Positions 27,270 through 36,697 of a stretch of 64,000 nt of DNA are shown here, one piece after another. Origin of the DNA: Cellulomonas wangleii. GTDB lineage: Bacteria; Actinomycetota; Actinomycetes; Actinomycetales; Cellulomonadaceae. Numbering within the stretch: position 1 is the first letter of the stretch; every line of letters starts with the position of its first letter. The position numbers and the translations under genes were made by a program. The notes below the pieces were generated by a model, which was not told the DNA's origin, did no database searches, and was given only the letters and a program-made list of their open reading frames with translations. The DNA lies in contig NZ_CP074405.1 of NCBI RefSeq assembly GCF_018388445.1, positions 1,116,001-1,180,000 of the forward strand, written 5' to 3'.

Positions 27270-28384
27270 CACCGACCCCTGACGGGCAGGACCTCGACGA
27301 GACGCTGCGCGCGCTGCCGAAGGTCCTGCTGCACGACCACCTCGACGGCGGGCTGCGCCCGGAGACGATGATCGAGCTGTCCGCCGCGATCGGCCACGAG
27401 CTGCCGACGACGGACCCGCAGGCCCTCGGGCGCTGGTTCGTCGAGGCGGCCGGCTCGGGCTCGCTGCCGCGGTACCTCGAGACGTTCACGCACACCCTGG
27501 CGGTCATGCAGACCGCCGAGGGGCTGCGCCGTGTGGCCCGGGAGGCCGTGCTCGACCTCGCTGCGGACGGCGTCGTGCACGCCGAGGAGCGGTACGCGCC
27601 CGAGCAGCACCTGGAGCGCGGCCTGACGCTGCAGCAGGTCGTCGACGCGGTGCGTGAGGGCTTCGCGCAGGGTGAGGCCGAGGCGCGGTCCGCCGGTCAC
27701 GAGATCCGGGTGGTGCAGGTCCTGTCCGCGATGCGGCAGGCGGACCGGTCCGACGAGATCGCCGCGCTCGCGCTGGCGAACCGGGACGCGGGCGTCGTGG
27801 GCTTCGACATCGCCGGACCGGAGGAGGGGTTCCCGCCGTCGCGGCACGCGGCCGCGTTCCGCGTCGTGCGCGACGCGAGCTTCCCGGCCACCGTGCACGC
27901 GGGTGAGGACGCGGGGCTCGACTCGATGGCGGAGGCGCTGCACGTCGCGGGCGCCGTCCGGCTGGGCCACGGCGTCCGGCTGGCCGACGACGTCCACGAG
28001 GGGCCCGACGGGTCGTGGCGGCTGGGGCTGCTGGCGCACTGGGTGCGCGACCGGCGCGTCCCGCTGGAGGTGTGCCCGTCGTCCAACCTGCAGACGGGCG
28101 CGGCCGCCTCGGTGGCGGCCCATCCCGTGACGCTGCTGCGTCGCGCCGGGTTCGAGGTCACCGTCAACACGGACAACCGCCTGCAGTCCGGCACGTCGCT
28201 GTCGCGCGAGCTGGGTCTGCTGGTGCGGGAGGCGGGGTGGACGCTCGACGACGTGGTCGACGTGACCGTGACCGCCGCCCGGCACACGTTCCTGCACCAG
28301 GACGAGCGCCACGCGCTCGTCGACCGCATCACCGGCCCGGCGGTCCCGCCGGGCGCAGCACGCCCCGGGAGGCACCGCGCATGA
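27266..28384 (+). CDS. add: Adenosine deaminase
   Basis: 372 residues from a GTG overlapping the preceding gene. Metal site [13 protein letters not shown] near residue 24; TVHAGED (catalytic His/Glu region), [10 protein letters not shown] and NTDNRL follow in the family order. It deaminates (deoxy)adenosine to (deoxy)inosine, the substrate of the purine nucleoside phosphorylase at 33735-34610. The stop overlaps the deoC ATG. Confidence 0.93.
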   Translation: MTPTPDGQDLDETLRALPKVLLHDHLDGGLRPETMIELSAAIGHELPTTDPQALGRWFVEAAGSGSLPRYLETFTHTLAVMQTAEGLRRVAREAVLDLAADGVVHAEERYAPEQHLERGLTLQQVVDAVREGFAQGEAEARSAGHEIRVVQVLSAMRQADRSDEIAALALANRDAGVVGFDIAGPEEGFPPSRHAAAFRVVRDASFPATVHAGEDAGLDSMAEALHVAGAVRLGHGVRLADDVHEGPDGSWRLGLLAHWVRDRRVPLEVCPSSNLQTGAAASVAAHPVTLLRRAGFEVTVNTDNRLQSGTSLSRELGLLVREAGWTLDDVVDVTVTAARHTFLHQDERHALVDRITGPAVPPGAARPGRHRA

Positions 28385-29100
28385 CCACCGACGACACCCC
28401 GACCACGCACGTCCCCCTCGACGCCGTCGGCCTCGCACGCTTCGTCGACCACACGCTGCTCAAGCCGGAGGCCACGCGGGCCGACGTGGAGGCGCTGGTG
28501 GCCGAGGGCGTCGAGCTCGGGGTGTACTCCGTGTGCGTGTCGCCCTCGTTCCTGCCGCTGGAGATCCCCGTCGGTCTGGACGGTGCGCCGGACCTGCTGG
28601 TCGCGACGGTCTGCGGGTTCCCGTCGGGCAAGCACCACAGCGACGTCAAGGCGGCCGAGGCGGCGCGCGCGGTGGCGGACGGCGCCGCGGAGGTCGACAT
28701 GGTCATCGACGTGGGTGCCGCCAAGGAGCGTCGCTTCGTCGACGTCGGCCGCGACATCGCCGCCGTGCGCGCGGCCGTGCCCGCCCCGACCGTCCTGAAG
28801 GTCATCATCGAGTCCGCCGCGCTGACGGACGACGAGATCGTGCACGTCTGCGAGGCTGCGGAGGCCGCGGGTGCGGACTTCGTCAAGACGTCGACGGGCT
28901 TCCACCCGGCGGGCGGCGCCACGGTGCACGCCGTGCGGCTGATGTCGCGGACGGTCGGCGGCCGGCTGGGCGTCAAGGCGTCGGGCGGGATCCGGACGGC
29001 GGCGGACGCGCTCGCGATGATCGAGGCCGGGGCCACCCGGCTGGGGCTGTCGGGCACCGCATCCGTGCTCGCGGGCCTGACGGCGGACGGCGACTACTGA
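28381..29100 (+). CDS. deoC: Deoxyribose-phosphate aldolase
   Basis: 239 residues. [12 protein letters not shown] at the N-terminus; the Schiff-base lysine lies in VLKVIIES (about residue 140) and the second catalytic Lys in [10 protein letters not shown] (about 200). It cleaves 2-deoxyribose 5-phosphate to acetaldehyde and glyceraldehyde 3-phosphate, completing deoxynucleoside catabolism. Acetaldehyde could in principle be used by the AdhE encoded 22 kb away. ATGA overlap with add; last gene of the operon. Confidence 0.94.
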   Translation: MTTDDTPTTHVPLDAVGLARFVDHTLLKPEATRADVEALVAEGVELGVYSVCVSPSFLPLEIPVGLDGAPDLLVATVCGFPSGKHHSDVKAAEAARAVADGAAEVDMVIDVGAAKERRFVDVGRDIAAVRAAVPAPTVLKVIIESAALTDDEIVHVCEAAEAAGADFVKTSTGFHPAGGATVHAVRLMSRTVGGRLGVKASGGIRTAADALAMIEAGATRLGLSGTASVLAGLTADGDY

Positions 29101-29328
29101 CCTCTCGGGTTCCGGCGCGATGAGAGAGGCGTGAGAATCTGCCGCTCGGTCGGGTGAATACCCGCTGATCCGGACGATTCGGGCGTTGACTGGTCCGCGG
29201 AGGGCAGACCATGGTGGACGGTCGTCCGGATAGCGCTCGCTCGACGCCGACCACGCAGGTCAGGAGCAGGTCCGCCCGGTCCACCCGGACCCCGACGGCG
29301 CGCACCGCCGGGAGGAGACGCACGCGGC

Positions 29329-31701
29329 ATGGGCCCGATCAGGCGCGGCACGGTCGTCGTGGCGCTCGTCGCGGCCTTCGTGCTGGGCGCGGCCCTGGCG
29401 AGCGCCCTCGGGGACCACGGGGCCGAGCGGCTCCGGCTCGCCGTCCCTGAGCCGTGGCGCGCCGCGTGGTCGGAGGCGCACGTGCTCGAGGGCGACCGGG
29501 TGGCGCTCGCGTGGGGCGGGCGCGCCGGGCCCGACCCGACCGCCGCGCCGGACGCCCTGCGGTTCGACCCGGACGTCGTCGTCGCCCAGCTCGAGGCGCT
29601 GCACGCGCTCGACGTCGACGAGGCCGGTCTGGGTGCGGACGAGGGGCCGCTGGCGGAGCACAAGCTCCTCGTCGTGGTCGACGGGACGTGGGCGCAGGGT
29701 CCGGGCGCCGCCACGCCCGTGGACCCGCCCGTGACCGCCGACGAGCCGTCCGGCGACCCGGTGCCGCCGACCCGGGGGGCGGTCGTCGACGGGATCGCGC
29801 TCCTGCGGGTGCAGCCCGCCGTGCTGGCGTCCTCCCTCGAGCCGGAGGTCGCCGCGGCCGCCGTCGCCGGTGCGACGGCGTCGGCCTCCGCCGCCGCGAC
29901 GCCGTCAGCCGCGGGTCCCGCCCCGACCGACGGTGCGGCGCGGTCCGCGGGGGTGCCGGTGCCGGCCGGTACGCCGTGGGAGCTCGCCCGGGGTGTCGCG
30001 GAGGCCCTGCAGCACCTCACCGCGGCGGCGCACCCCGGGCACGGCCTCACACCCGAGTCGGCGGCGACCCTGCGCACGGCGGCGTCCGCGTACCTGGCGA
30101 CGCTCGCGGTGCCAGGGGACCATGCCGACGTCTCGGACCACCTGCTCGCCCCGCACCTCGCCTGGGGCAGCGCACGCCAGGGTGCGGCGGGGTGGCTGCT
30201 GCTGCAGCACCTCGCCGACCGTTCGTCGCCGCGGCTCGTGGGCGACCTGTGGACCGGCTCCTCCGACACCGAGCACCTGCTCGGCGCGTACGTTCGGCTC
30301 ACGTCCTCCAACGCCGCGGCGCTCAACCGCCGGGTGACGCAGTACGCCATGCGCGTGGCCGTCGACGACCTCACGCCGGGCGGGCTGCACCAGGGCGTGG
30401 ACCCCGTCCTCGTCGCGCACCGCACCACGCCCGTGGAGGCCGTGGCGGACGACCCTTCGCACCACCGGGTGACCGGTACGTTCGCGCCGGGTGCGTACGG
30501 CTACACCGTGGTGCGGCTCGTGCCCGACGGGTCCGGCACCGACGTGCGGGTGCGCGTGCGCGGGCACGTCGGCAGCGGGGCGGGGGAGCACCCCGGCTGG
30601 AGCTTCGGGCTCGTCGCGGTCGGGCCGGGCGGCCCGCGGTACAGCCCCGTCACGGAGGCCACCGACGGTGAGCTGCGCCTCGCGCTGCGCGCCGGCGAGG
30701 ACGAGGTGTACCTCGTGGTCACGGCTACGCCGACCGAGGTGGTCGCCTCGGGGCTGGAGACGTTCCCCCGGACCGCCCGCTACCCCTACGAGTTCCGGGT
30801 CGCGGGCGCGACGGTGTCCGACCCCGTCGCCGACCTCGCCGCCGAGGGCGGCCACCGGCACCCGCACGGGGGCGGCTGGGTCGACGACACCGCGCGCGTC
30901 GACCCTGCCGCGTACGTCGCGACGGGTGCCGTGGTGCGGGGCGACGCCGTCGTCGGCCCGGGAGTGCGTCTCGAGGGGCGCGCGTGGGTGGAGGGCGGCG
31001 CCGAGCTCACGGGCGACGTGGTCGTGCGCGACGTCGCACGGGTGCTGGGATCGGCGCGGCTGTCGGGCGAGGTCGTGCTGGGAGGTGACGCCGTCGTCGG
31101 GTTCACGTGCGACGCCGGCGCCTACACCGCCTACCGCCCGGGCGCGGTCTGCGACCCGTCCGCGGTGGACACCGACGTGAACCCCGTCGTGCCGCCCTTC
31201 GCCCCGGGGGAGACGACCCTCAGCGACGGACTGCCCACGGTGACGCCGTCGAGCGGGCCGACGCCCGAGGCCGGCCCGGAGCCGTCCGTCACGTCCCCGT
31301 CGCGTCCGGCGGCGGCGACGCCGCCCGCCGCTGCACCACCCTCGGACGGGGCGCAGCCGGGCGTGGCGGCGCCGCCGGCGGCCGTGCCCGCGGGCGCCTG
31401 CACCGCCACCTACGAGGTGGTGACCTCGTGGCCGGGCGGCATGCAGGCCCAGGTCACCGTGACCGCCACGACGTCGGGGGTCCGCGGCTGGGTGCTCACC
31501 TGGACGCAGCCCGACGGGCTGGAGATCACCGAGCAGTGGGCCGCGGAGATCACCCGCAGCGGGAGCACGGTGACGGCGGAGAACATGCCGTGGAACGGCA
31601 TCATCGAGGACGGGGGCAGCGTGACGTTCGGTTTCAACGGCACGGCCGCGAGCGACACCGCCCGGTCCGTCCCGCAGGTGCGCTGCACGCGTACCGGCTG
31701 A
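29329..31701 (+). CDS. Secreted multidomain protein with hexapeptide-like repeats and a C-terminal CBM2
   Basis: 790 residues. Residues 1-29 form a Sec signal or anchor. A first domain (about 40-370) starts WSEAHVLEGDRVALAWGG and includes TPWELARGVAEALQHLTAAA; it resembles DUF6055-type secreted proteins, but no intact HExxH is seen. A beta-rich segment follows (about 380-510). Residues about 520-600 consist of imperfect hexapeptides (ATGAVVRGDAVVGPGVRLEG), suggesting a left-handed beta-helix. A Pro/Thr/Ala linker (about 620-690) leads to a family 2 cellulose-binding module (about 691-790) with paired Cys, WNG and GFNG elements. Likely a wall- or cellulose-associated secreted protein; catalytic activity unknown. 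Confidence 0.8.
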   Translation: MGPIRRGTVVVALVAAFVLGAALASALGDHGAERLRLAVPEPWRAAWSEAHVLEGDRVALAWGGRAGPDPTAAPDALRFDPDVVVAQLEALHALDVDEAGLGADEGPLAEHKLLVVVDGTWAQGPGAATPVDPPVTADEPSGDPVPPTRGAVVDGIALLRVQPAVLASSLEPEVAAAAVAGATASASAAATPSAAGPAPTDGAARSAGVPVPAGTPWELARGVAEALQHLTAAAHPGHGLTPESAATLRTAASAYLATLAVPGDHADVSDHLLAPHLAWGSARQGAAGWLLLQHLADRSSPRLVGDLWTGSSDTEHLLGAYVRLTSSNAAALNRRVTQYAMRVAVDDLTPGGLHQGVDPVLVAHRTTPVEAVADDPSHHRVTGTFAPGAYGYTVVRLVPDGSGTDVRVRVRGHVGSGAGEHPGWSFGLVAVGPGGPRYSPVTEATDGELRLALRAGEDEVYLVVTATPTEVVASGLETFPRTARYPYEFRVAGATVSDPVADLAAEGGHRHPHGGGWVDDTARVDPAAYVATGAVVRGDAVVGPGVRLEGRAWVEGGAELTGDVVVRDVARVLGSARLSGEVVLGGDAVVGFTCDAGAYTAYRPGAVCDPSAVDTDVNPVVPPFAPGETTLSDGLPTVTPSSGPTPEAGPEPSVTSPSRPAAATPPAAAPPSDGAQPGVAAPPAAVPAGACTATYEVVTSWPGGMQAQVTVTATTSGVRGWVLTWTQPDGLEITEQWAAEITRSGSTVTAENMPWNGIIEDGGSVTFGFNGTAASDTARSVPQVRCTRTG

Positions 31702-31714
31702 GGCCCCCACGCAC

Positions 31715-31747
31715 CCGGTCGAGCGGCGGACGCCGCCGCTCGACCGG
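31715..31747. terminator. Bidirectional hairpin between convergent genes
   Basis: Perfect 15-bp arms (31715-31729 and 31733-31747), CCGGTCGAGCGGCGG and its complement, around a 3-base loop. It fills the gap between the CBM2 gene and the phosphosugar mutase, whose stop codon starts at the next base. Confidence 0.85.
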
Positions 31748-33682
31748 TCAGCTCCCGTCCAGGCCCAGCGCGGTCCGCACGTCGGCCGCCAGGTGGTCCA
31801 GGCGCTCGCGTGCCGTGCGGTGCGCGGTGTCGAGGGCGCCACGGTCCGCGTCGGCGGCGACGGGGACGACGACCTCGAGGTAGGCCTTGACCTTGGGCTC
31901 GGTGCCCGACGGGCGCACGACCACCCGCGTGCCGTCGGCCGTGAGGAGCCGCAGCCCGTCGGTCGGGGGCAGCCCGCCGCGGTCGTCGTCGGTGCCGGCG
32001 GCCAGGTCCACGACCTCGACCACGGGCGAGCCGGCCAGCTGCGCCGGCGGCCGCTCCCGCAGCGCGGACATCGTCGCGCCGATGCGGCTGAGGTCGGCGA
32101 ACCGCGCGCTGACCTGCCCGGTCGCGTGCAGGCCGTGGGCGCGGGCCAGGTCGTCCAGCGCGTCGACGAGAGTGCGGCCCTCCGCCGCCAGGCGGGCGGC
32201 CAGGTCGCACACCCGCACGGCGGCCGACATGCCGTCCTTGTCACGCACGTGCGCGGGGTCGACGCAGTACCCCAGCGCCTCCTCGTACCCGAAGACCAGA
32301 CCGTCGACGCGGGAGATCCACTTGAAGCCGGTGAGCGTCGAGGCGAACCGCAGCCCGGCGTCGGCGGCGATCGCCGCCAGCAGGCGCGACGACACGATCG
32401 AGCACGCGAGCGTCGGTGCCGCGCCGTCGGGGCGGTCGTCCGCGCGCACCCGGGCGGCCGCGTCGGCGCCCAGCAGGGCACCGACCTCGTCGCCGGTGAG
32501 CATGCGCCAGCCGTCGGCCTGCGGGGTCTCCGGCCCGCGGGCGGGCACGTGCGCGCGGGGGTCGATCAGGGCGAGGGCGCACCGGTCGGCGTCGGGGTCG
32601 ACCGCCACGACGAGGTCGGCCCGCATCGCGGCGGCCAGCGCCAGCGCGAGGTCGGTCGCGCCCGGCTCCTCGGGGTTGGGGAAGGCGACCGTGGGGAAGT
32701 CGGGGTCCGGCTCCGCCTGCTCAGGCACCAGGGTGACGTCGGTGAAGCCCGCACGCGTCAGGACGTCGCGCGTCAGGGCGCCGCCCACGCCGTGCAGCGG
32801 GGTCACGACGACCTTCAGCCGGGCGCGGTGGTCCGGGTCGCCGCCCGGGGCGACGGCGGCGGCGTCGGCGGCGTACGCCTCGACCACGTCCTCGCCGAGG
32901 ACGGTCCAGCCGGACGCGGCGCGCGGCACGGACGCGACCGACGGCACGCGGGCGATCGCCGCCGCGATGGCGGTGTCCGCGGGCGGCACGATCTGGGCGC
33001 CCTGCCCGGCGCCGGTGACGACGCGCCCGCCGAGGTACACCTTGTACCCGTTGTCCTGCGGCGGGTTGTGCGATGCGGTCACCATGACGCCGGCGTCGGC
33101 CCCGAACCGCCGGACGGCCGAGGCGAGCACCGGGGTCGGCAGCGGCCGCGGCAGCAGCAGCACGTCGATCCCGACCGCCGTCATGACCGCCGCGGTGTCG
33201 AGCGCGAACGTGTGCGAGTTGTGGCGCGCGTCGTAACCGACGACCACGCGGGGCGGCGGGGTCGCACCCTCGAGCTCACCGGTGAGGAAGTCCGCCAGCC
33301 CCGCCGCGGCGCGGATCACGACGGCGCGGTTCATGCGGTGCGGTCCGCCGCCCAGCTCACCGCGCAGACCCGCGGTGCCGAACTGCAGGAGCCCGCTGAA
33401 CCGGTCCTCGAGGTCGGCGCGGGCGGCCTGCGCCTCCTGGCGTGCCAGGTCGGCCACCGGTCCGTCGTCACCGGGCTCGGGCGTGTCCCGCGCGGTCTGC
33501 AGCAGCGACGTCAGCTCGTCGGCCGTCCGCGGGTCCGGGTCGTCGGCCACCCAGGCCCCGACCCGGCGCACCAGGTCGTCCCAGGCGTCGTCCTCCACCG
33601 GGTCGGCGGCGGGGTTCCGGTCGGTCGCGGCCGGCGCCGGGGCGTCCCCGCGCAGCACGTCGTCGTTGTCCGTGGCGCTCAC
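31748..33682 (-). CDS. pmmB: Phosphopentomutase/phosphohexomutase (PmmB-like)
   Basis: 644 residues from GTG at 33682, longer than the usual 530-580 because of an acidic N-terminal extension of about 60 residues. The phosphoserine loop is TASHNPPQDNGYK and the metal loop is DPDADRCAL, both alpha-D-phosphohexomutase signatures; a C-terminal VVRPSGTEPK phosphate-binding segment is present. It lies next to purine nucleoside phosphorylase, as Rv3308 lies next to Rv3307. Ribose 1-phosphate to ribose 5-phosphate conversion is plausible; hexose phosphates are an alternative. AACCTA (33690-33695, TAGGTT on the minus strand) ends seven bases from this GTG. Confidence 0.85.
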   Translation of the reverse strand: MSATDNDDVLRGDAPAPAATDRNPAADPVEDDAWDDLVRRVGAWVADDPDPRTADELTSLLQTARDTPEPGDDGPVADLARQEAQAARADLEDRFSGLLQFGTAGLRGELGGGPHRMNRAVVIRAAAGLADFLTGELEGATPPPRVVVGYDARHNSHTFALDTAAVMTAVGIDVLLLPRPLPTPVLASAVRRFGADAGVMVTASHNPPQDNGYKVYLGGRVVTGAGQGAQIVPPADTAIAAAIARVPSVASVPRAASGWTVLGEDVVEAYAADAAAVAPGGDPDHRARLKVVVTPLHGVGGALTRDVLTRAGFTDVTLVPEQAEPDPDFPTVAFPNPEEPGATDLALALAAAMRADLVVAVDPDADRCALALIDPRAHVPARGPETPQADGWRMLTGDEVGALLGADAAARVRADDRPDGAAPTLACSIVSSRLLAAIAADAGLRFASTLTGFKWISRVDGLVFGYEEALGYCVDPAHVRDKDGMSAAVRVCDLAARLAAEGRTLVDALDDLARAHGLHATGQVSARFADLSRIGATMSALRERPPAQLAGSPVVEVVDLAAGTDDDRGGLPPTDGLRLLTADGTRVVVRPSGTEPKVKAYLEVVVPVAADADRGALDTAHRTARERLDHLAADVRTALGLDGS

Positions 33683-33734
33683 GGACACCAACCTACTGGC
33701 GGGGCCACGGCCCGGCACCGTCACCGCGTGCGCC

Positions 33735-34610
33735 TCACAACCGCCGCACGACCTCCGCGAGCAGCGCGCTGATGCGCGGCCCGGCGGCGCGTCCGGCCTC
33801 GAGGACCTCGGCGTGGTCGAGCGGCTCCGGGCTGATGCCCGCGGCCAGGTTGGTCACCAGCGAGATGCCGAGCACCTCGAGACCCGCGTGGCGGGCGGCG
33901 ATGGCCTCCAGGGTGGTGGACATGCCGACGAGGTCGCCCCCGAGGCGGCCGGCCATGGCGACCTCCGCGGGCGTCTCGTAGTGCGGGCCGGGGAACTGCA
34001 CGTACACGCCCTCGTCGAGCGACGCGTCGACCTCCCGCGCCACGGCACGCAGCCGGGACGAGTACAGGTCGGTGAGGTCCACGAAGGTCGCGCCCTCGAG
34101 CGGCGACGTCGCCGTGAGGTTGATGTGGTCGCGGATCAGCACGGGCGTGCCCGGCCCCCACGCCAGGTTCAGGCCGCCGCAGCCGTTGGTGAGCACCACC
34201 GTCGACGCACCCGTGGCCGCGGCGGTCCGCACGCCGTGCACGACGCGACGCACGCCGCGCCCCTCGTACAGGTGGGTGCGCGAGCCCAGCACCAGCGCGT
34301 ACCGGTCGGGCCGGGTGCCGTCACCCGCGATCCGCACCGAGCGCAGCATGCCGACGTGGCCCGCCACCGCGGCCCGCGTGAACCCGGGGACCTCGTGGCT
34401 CGGGATCTCGGTGACGGTCTCGCCGAGCAGGTCCGCCGCACCGCCCCACCCGGAGCCCAGCACGAGTGCGACGTCGTGCCGCGCGACGCCGGTGCGCTGC
34501 GCGATCACCTCCGCCGCGAGTCGTGCCACGTCGAAGGGGTCGGTCGTCGGGTCGTCGAGGCTGGGCAGCGCGCCACCGGTGAGGTCGCGGGCGGGGGAGA
34601 CGTCGGTCAT
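33735..34610 (-). CDS. deoD: Purine-nucleoside phosphorylase, trimeric class
   Basis: 291 residues. [16 protein letters not shown] near the N-terminus is the phosphate loop; [15 protein letters not shown] and [15 protein letters not shown] with the catalytic Glu/Asn set follow. It splits inosine and guanosine (and deoxy forms) into base and pentose 1-phosphate, linking the add product to the mutase downstream. TAGCCT (34622-34617, minus strand) ends six bases before the ATG, which suggests a leaderless message. It is divergent from lpdA with only 42 bases between start codons. Confidence 0.92.
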   Translation of the reverse strand: MTDVSPARDLTGGALPSLDDPTTDPFDVARLAAEVIAQRTGVARHDVALVLGSGWGGAADLLGETVTEIPSHEVPGFTRAAVAGHVGMLRSVRIAGDGTRPDRYALVLGSRTHLYEGRGVRRVVHGVRTAAATGASTVVLTNGCGGLNLAWGPGTPVLIRDHINLTATSPLEGATFVDLTDLYSSRLRAVAREVDASLDEGVYVQFPGPHYETPAEVAMAGRLGGDLVGMSTTLEAIAARHAGLEVLGISLVTNLAAGISPEPLDHAEVLEAGRAAGPRISALLAEVVRRL

Positions 34611-34652
34611 GGGAACAGGCTAACCACGTGCCGGCCGGGCAGGATGGGGCCC
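34611..34652. promoter_or_regulatory. Compact divergent promoter region, deoD/lpdA
   Basis: The 42 bases between the two start codons hold a minus-strand TAGCCT (34622-34617), six bases before the deoD ATG, and a plus-strand CAGGAT (34640-34645), seven bases before the lpdA GTG. If both are leaderless, each -35 region must lie at or inside the other gene, so the two promoters would compete for polymerase. Confidence 0.5.
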
Positions 34653-36179
34653 GTGACCAGCGAGCAGACCTCCGCAGCCCCCGACCAGCCGCAGGTGCCG
34701 GCCGTCACCGCCGCCTCGACCGTGCGCGACGCACCGGACGACCCGCCCGCCGGGCACGTCGTGATCGTGGGCGGCGGACCGGGCGGCTACGAGGCGGCGC
34801 TCGTCGCTCGACGCCTCGGCGCGCGCGTGACCGTGGTCGAGCGCGCGGGCCTCGGCGGCGCGGCCGTCCTCACCGACGTCGTGCCGTCCAAGACGCTCAT
34901 CGCGACGGCCGAGTGGATGACGATCGCCGACCGCGCACCCGAGCTGGGCATCCGGCTGGACGCGCTCGCGGCCGTCGGCGCCGGTGCGTCCGGCGCCGGC
35001 CCCGGGACCGCGCTGCGCCACAGCATCGACCTGCGGGCGGTCAACGCCCGGGTCAAGGCGCTGGCGAGCGCGCAGTCCGACGACATCCGGGCGCGCCTGG
35101 CGCGCGAGGGCGTCGACGTCGTCACCGGCACCGGTCGACTGCTCGACCCGGGACGCGTGGCCGTGACCGGTGAGGACGGCCGGGAGCACGAGCTCGCGGC
35201 CGACGTGGTGCTGCTGGCGACCGGTGCCACGCCGCGGGTGCTGCCCGACGCGCGCCCGGACGGCGAGCGGATCCTCACGTGGACGGAGATGTACGACCTC
35301 GACGAGCTGCCGGAGCGGCTGGTCGTCGTCGGGTCCGGTGTGACGGGGGCGGAGTTCGCCGGTGCGTACACGTCGCTCGGCGCGGACGTCGTCCTGGTGT
35401 CGAGCCGCGACCGGGTGCTGCCGGGCGAGGACGCCGACGCCGCGGAGCTCATCGAGCGGATCTTCACCCAGCGCGGCATGACCGTGATGTCGCGCTCGCG
35501 CGCGTCGGCCGCGCGCCGGACGGCCGACGGCGTCGTCGTGACCCTGGAGGACGGCCGCACGGTGGAGGGCTCGCACGTGCTCTTCGCGGTGGGCTCGGTG
35601 CCCACCACGCGCGGGCTCGGGCTCGAGGAGGCCGGCGTGCGCGTGACGCCGTCCGGGCACGTCGAGGTCGACAAGGTCTCGCGCACCAACGTGCGCGGCG
35701 TGTACGCGGCCGGCGACTGCACCGGCGTGCTGCCGCTGGCGTCCGTCGCGGCCACGCAGGGGCGCATCGCCATGTCCCACGCGCTGGGCGACGCGGTCCG
35801 ACCGCTGTCGCTGCGGGGCATCTCGGCCAACATCTTCACGGCGCCCGAGATCGCGACGGTGGGGCTCTCGGAGGCACGGCTGCGCGAGACGGGGACGCAC
35901 TACCGCACCAGCACGCTCCCGCTGTCGCGCAACCCGCGCGCCAAGATGCTGGGCGTGCGCGACGGGTTCGTGAAGATCTTCGCCCACGCGGGCACCGGCA
36001 CGATCCTGGGCGCCGTGGTGGTGGGCCCGCGGGCGAGCGAGTCGATCTTCCCGCTCACCCTGGCCGTCACGCACCGGCTCACGGCCGACCAGGTCGCGGA
36101 GGCCTCCACGGTGTACCCGTCGATGTCGGGGACGATCGCCGAGGTGGCGCGCATGCTCCACCAGCGGGCGATCGACTGA
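34653..36179 (+). CDS. lpdA: NAD(P)H-quinone dehydrogenase, LpdA-type flavoprotein
   Basis: 508 residues. FAD motif VIVGGGPGGYEAA (about residue 37) and NAD motif VVVGSGVTGAEFAGAY, and a C-terminal dimerisation domain. The region that holds the redox disulfide in lipoamide dehydrogenases reads GLGGAAVLTDVVPSKT, with no Cys at either position, so it cannot be a classical dihydrolipoamide dehydrogenase. M. tuberculosis LpdA (Rv3303c), also lacking the disulfide, is a quinone reductase; this gene has the same neighbours. Residues 1-35 are an extra hydrophilic arm. Confidence 0.85.
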   Translation: MTSEQTSAAPDQPQVPAVTAASTVRDAPDDPPAGHVVIVGGGPGGYEAALVARRLGARVTVVERAGLGGAAVLTDVVPSKTLIATAEWMTIADRAPELGIRLDALAAVGAGASGAGPGTALRHSIDLRAVNARVKALASAQSDDIRARLAREGVDVVTGTGRLLDPGRVAVTGEDGREHELAADVVLLATGATPRVLPDARPDGERILTWTEMYDLDELPERLVVVGSGVTGAEFAGAYTSLGADVVLVSSRDRVLPGEDADAAELIERIFTQRGMTVMSRSRASAARRTADGVVVTLEDGRTVEGSHVLFAVGSVPTTRGLGLEEAGVRVTPSGHVEVDKVSRTNVRGVYAAGDCTGVLPLASVAATQGRIAMSHALGDAVRPLSLRGISANIFTAPEIATVGLSEARLRETGTHYRTSTLPLSRNPRAKMLGVRDGFVKIFAHAGTGTILGAVVVGPRASESIFPLTLAVTHRLTADQVAEASTVYPSMSGTIAEVARMLHQRAID

Positions 36180-36184
36180 GGCGG

Positions 36185-36206
36185 CGCCCGGGCCGCGGGC
36201 CGGGCG
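36185..36206. terminator. Bidirectional hairpin between lpdA and the Nudix gene
   Basis: Arms CGCCCGG (36185-36191) and CCGGGCG (36200-36206) with an 8-base loop fill the 27-base gap between the convergent genes. The second arm ends at the base before the Nudix stop codon. Confidence 0.6.
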
Positions 36207-36650
36207 TCAGCCGTCGAGGCGCGCCCGCAGCAGCGGCCAGGCGTCGGCGAACGCCGGCAGCAGGTCCCGGTCGACGACCTCGTCGACCGGGACCCAGGCG
36301 ACCGTGATGCTCTCGGCGTCCGTCACGGCGGGCTCGACCGGGCCGCGGGCGTCGCCGAGCACGGTCGTGTACGCCCAGTCGGGGTGACGCAGCACGTGCT
36401 CGCCGCGCACCGCCACCGCCGCGGGGTCGACGCCCGCCTCCTCCTGCGCCTCGCGCAGCGCGGCCTGCGCCGCGGTCTCGTCGGGCTCGCGTGCGCCCCC
36501 TGGCAGGCCCCACGTGCCGCCCTGGTCGCTCCAGGGCGCGCGGTGCTGCAGCACGACGTCGGTGGCGCGTCCGGTGCCGTCACGCCGCACCAGCAGCAGC
36601 CCGGCGGCACCGTGCAGGCCCCAGTGGCGCCGCCCGCAGGCGCACTCCAC
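36207..36650 (-). CDS. Nudix hydrolase
   Basis: 147 residues if it starts at GTG 36650. The Nudix box is complete: GAREPDETAAQAALREAQEEAGV (G-x5-E-x7-RE-x2-EE-x-G), at about residues 56-76, shortened here to its key residues. The N-terminus VECACGRRHWGLHGAAGLLL has two Cys and two His that might bind a metal. The only other in-frame start before the upstream carboxylase stop is a CTG at 36701, and the sequence between (PRRPGDGW) looks like family sequence, so the true start may lie upstream. Substrate unknown; family members clean up nucleoside diphosphate derivatives. Confidence 0.82.
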   Translation of the reverse strand: MECACGRRHWGLHGAAGLLLVRRDGTGRATDVVLQHRAPWSDQGGTWGLPGGAREPDETAAQAALREAQEEAGVDPAAVAVRGEHVLRHPDWAYTTVLGDARGPVEPAVTDAESITVAWVPVDEVVDRDLLPAFADAWPLLRARLDG

Positions 36651-36697
36651 CCACCCGTCGCCGGGGCGACGGGGCTGCGGACCCGTGCGCGACGCGC

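Noticed and set aside
29101..29328. TTGACT at 29186 as the -35 of the CBM2 gene
   Set aside because: No acceptable -10 box lies 16-19 bases downstream; the 228-base gap has only a weak 5-bp hairpin (about 29154-29167) besides.
31793..33772. Long plus-strand frame over the phosphosugar mutase
   Set aside because: Shadow of the mutase on the other strand; no motif and no start signal.
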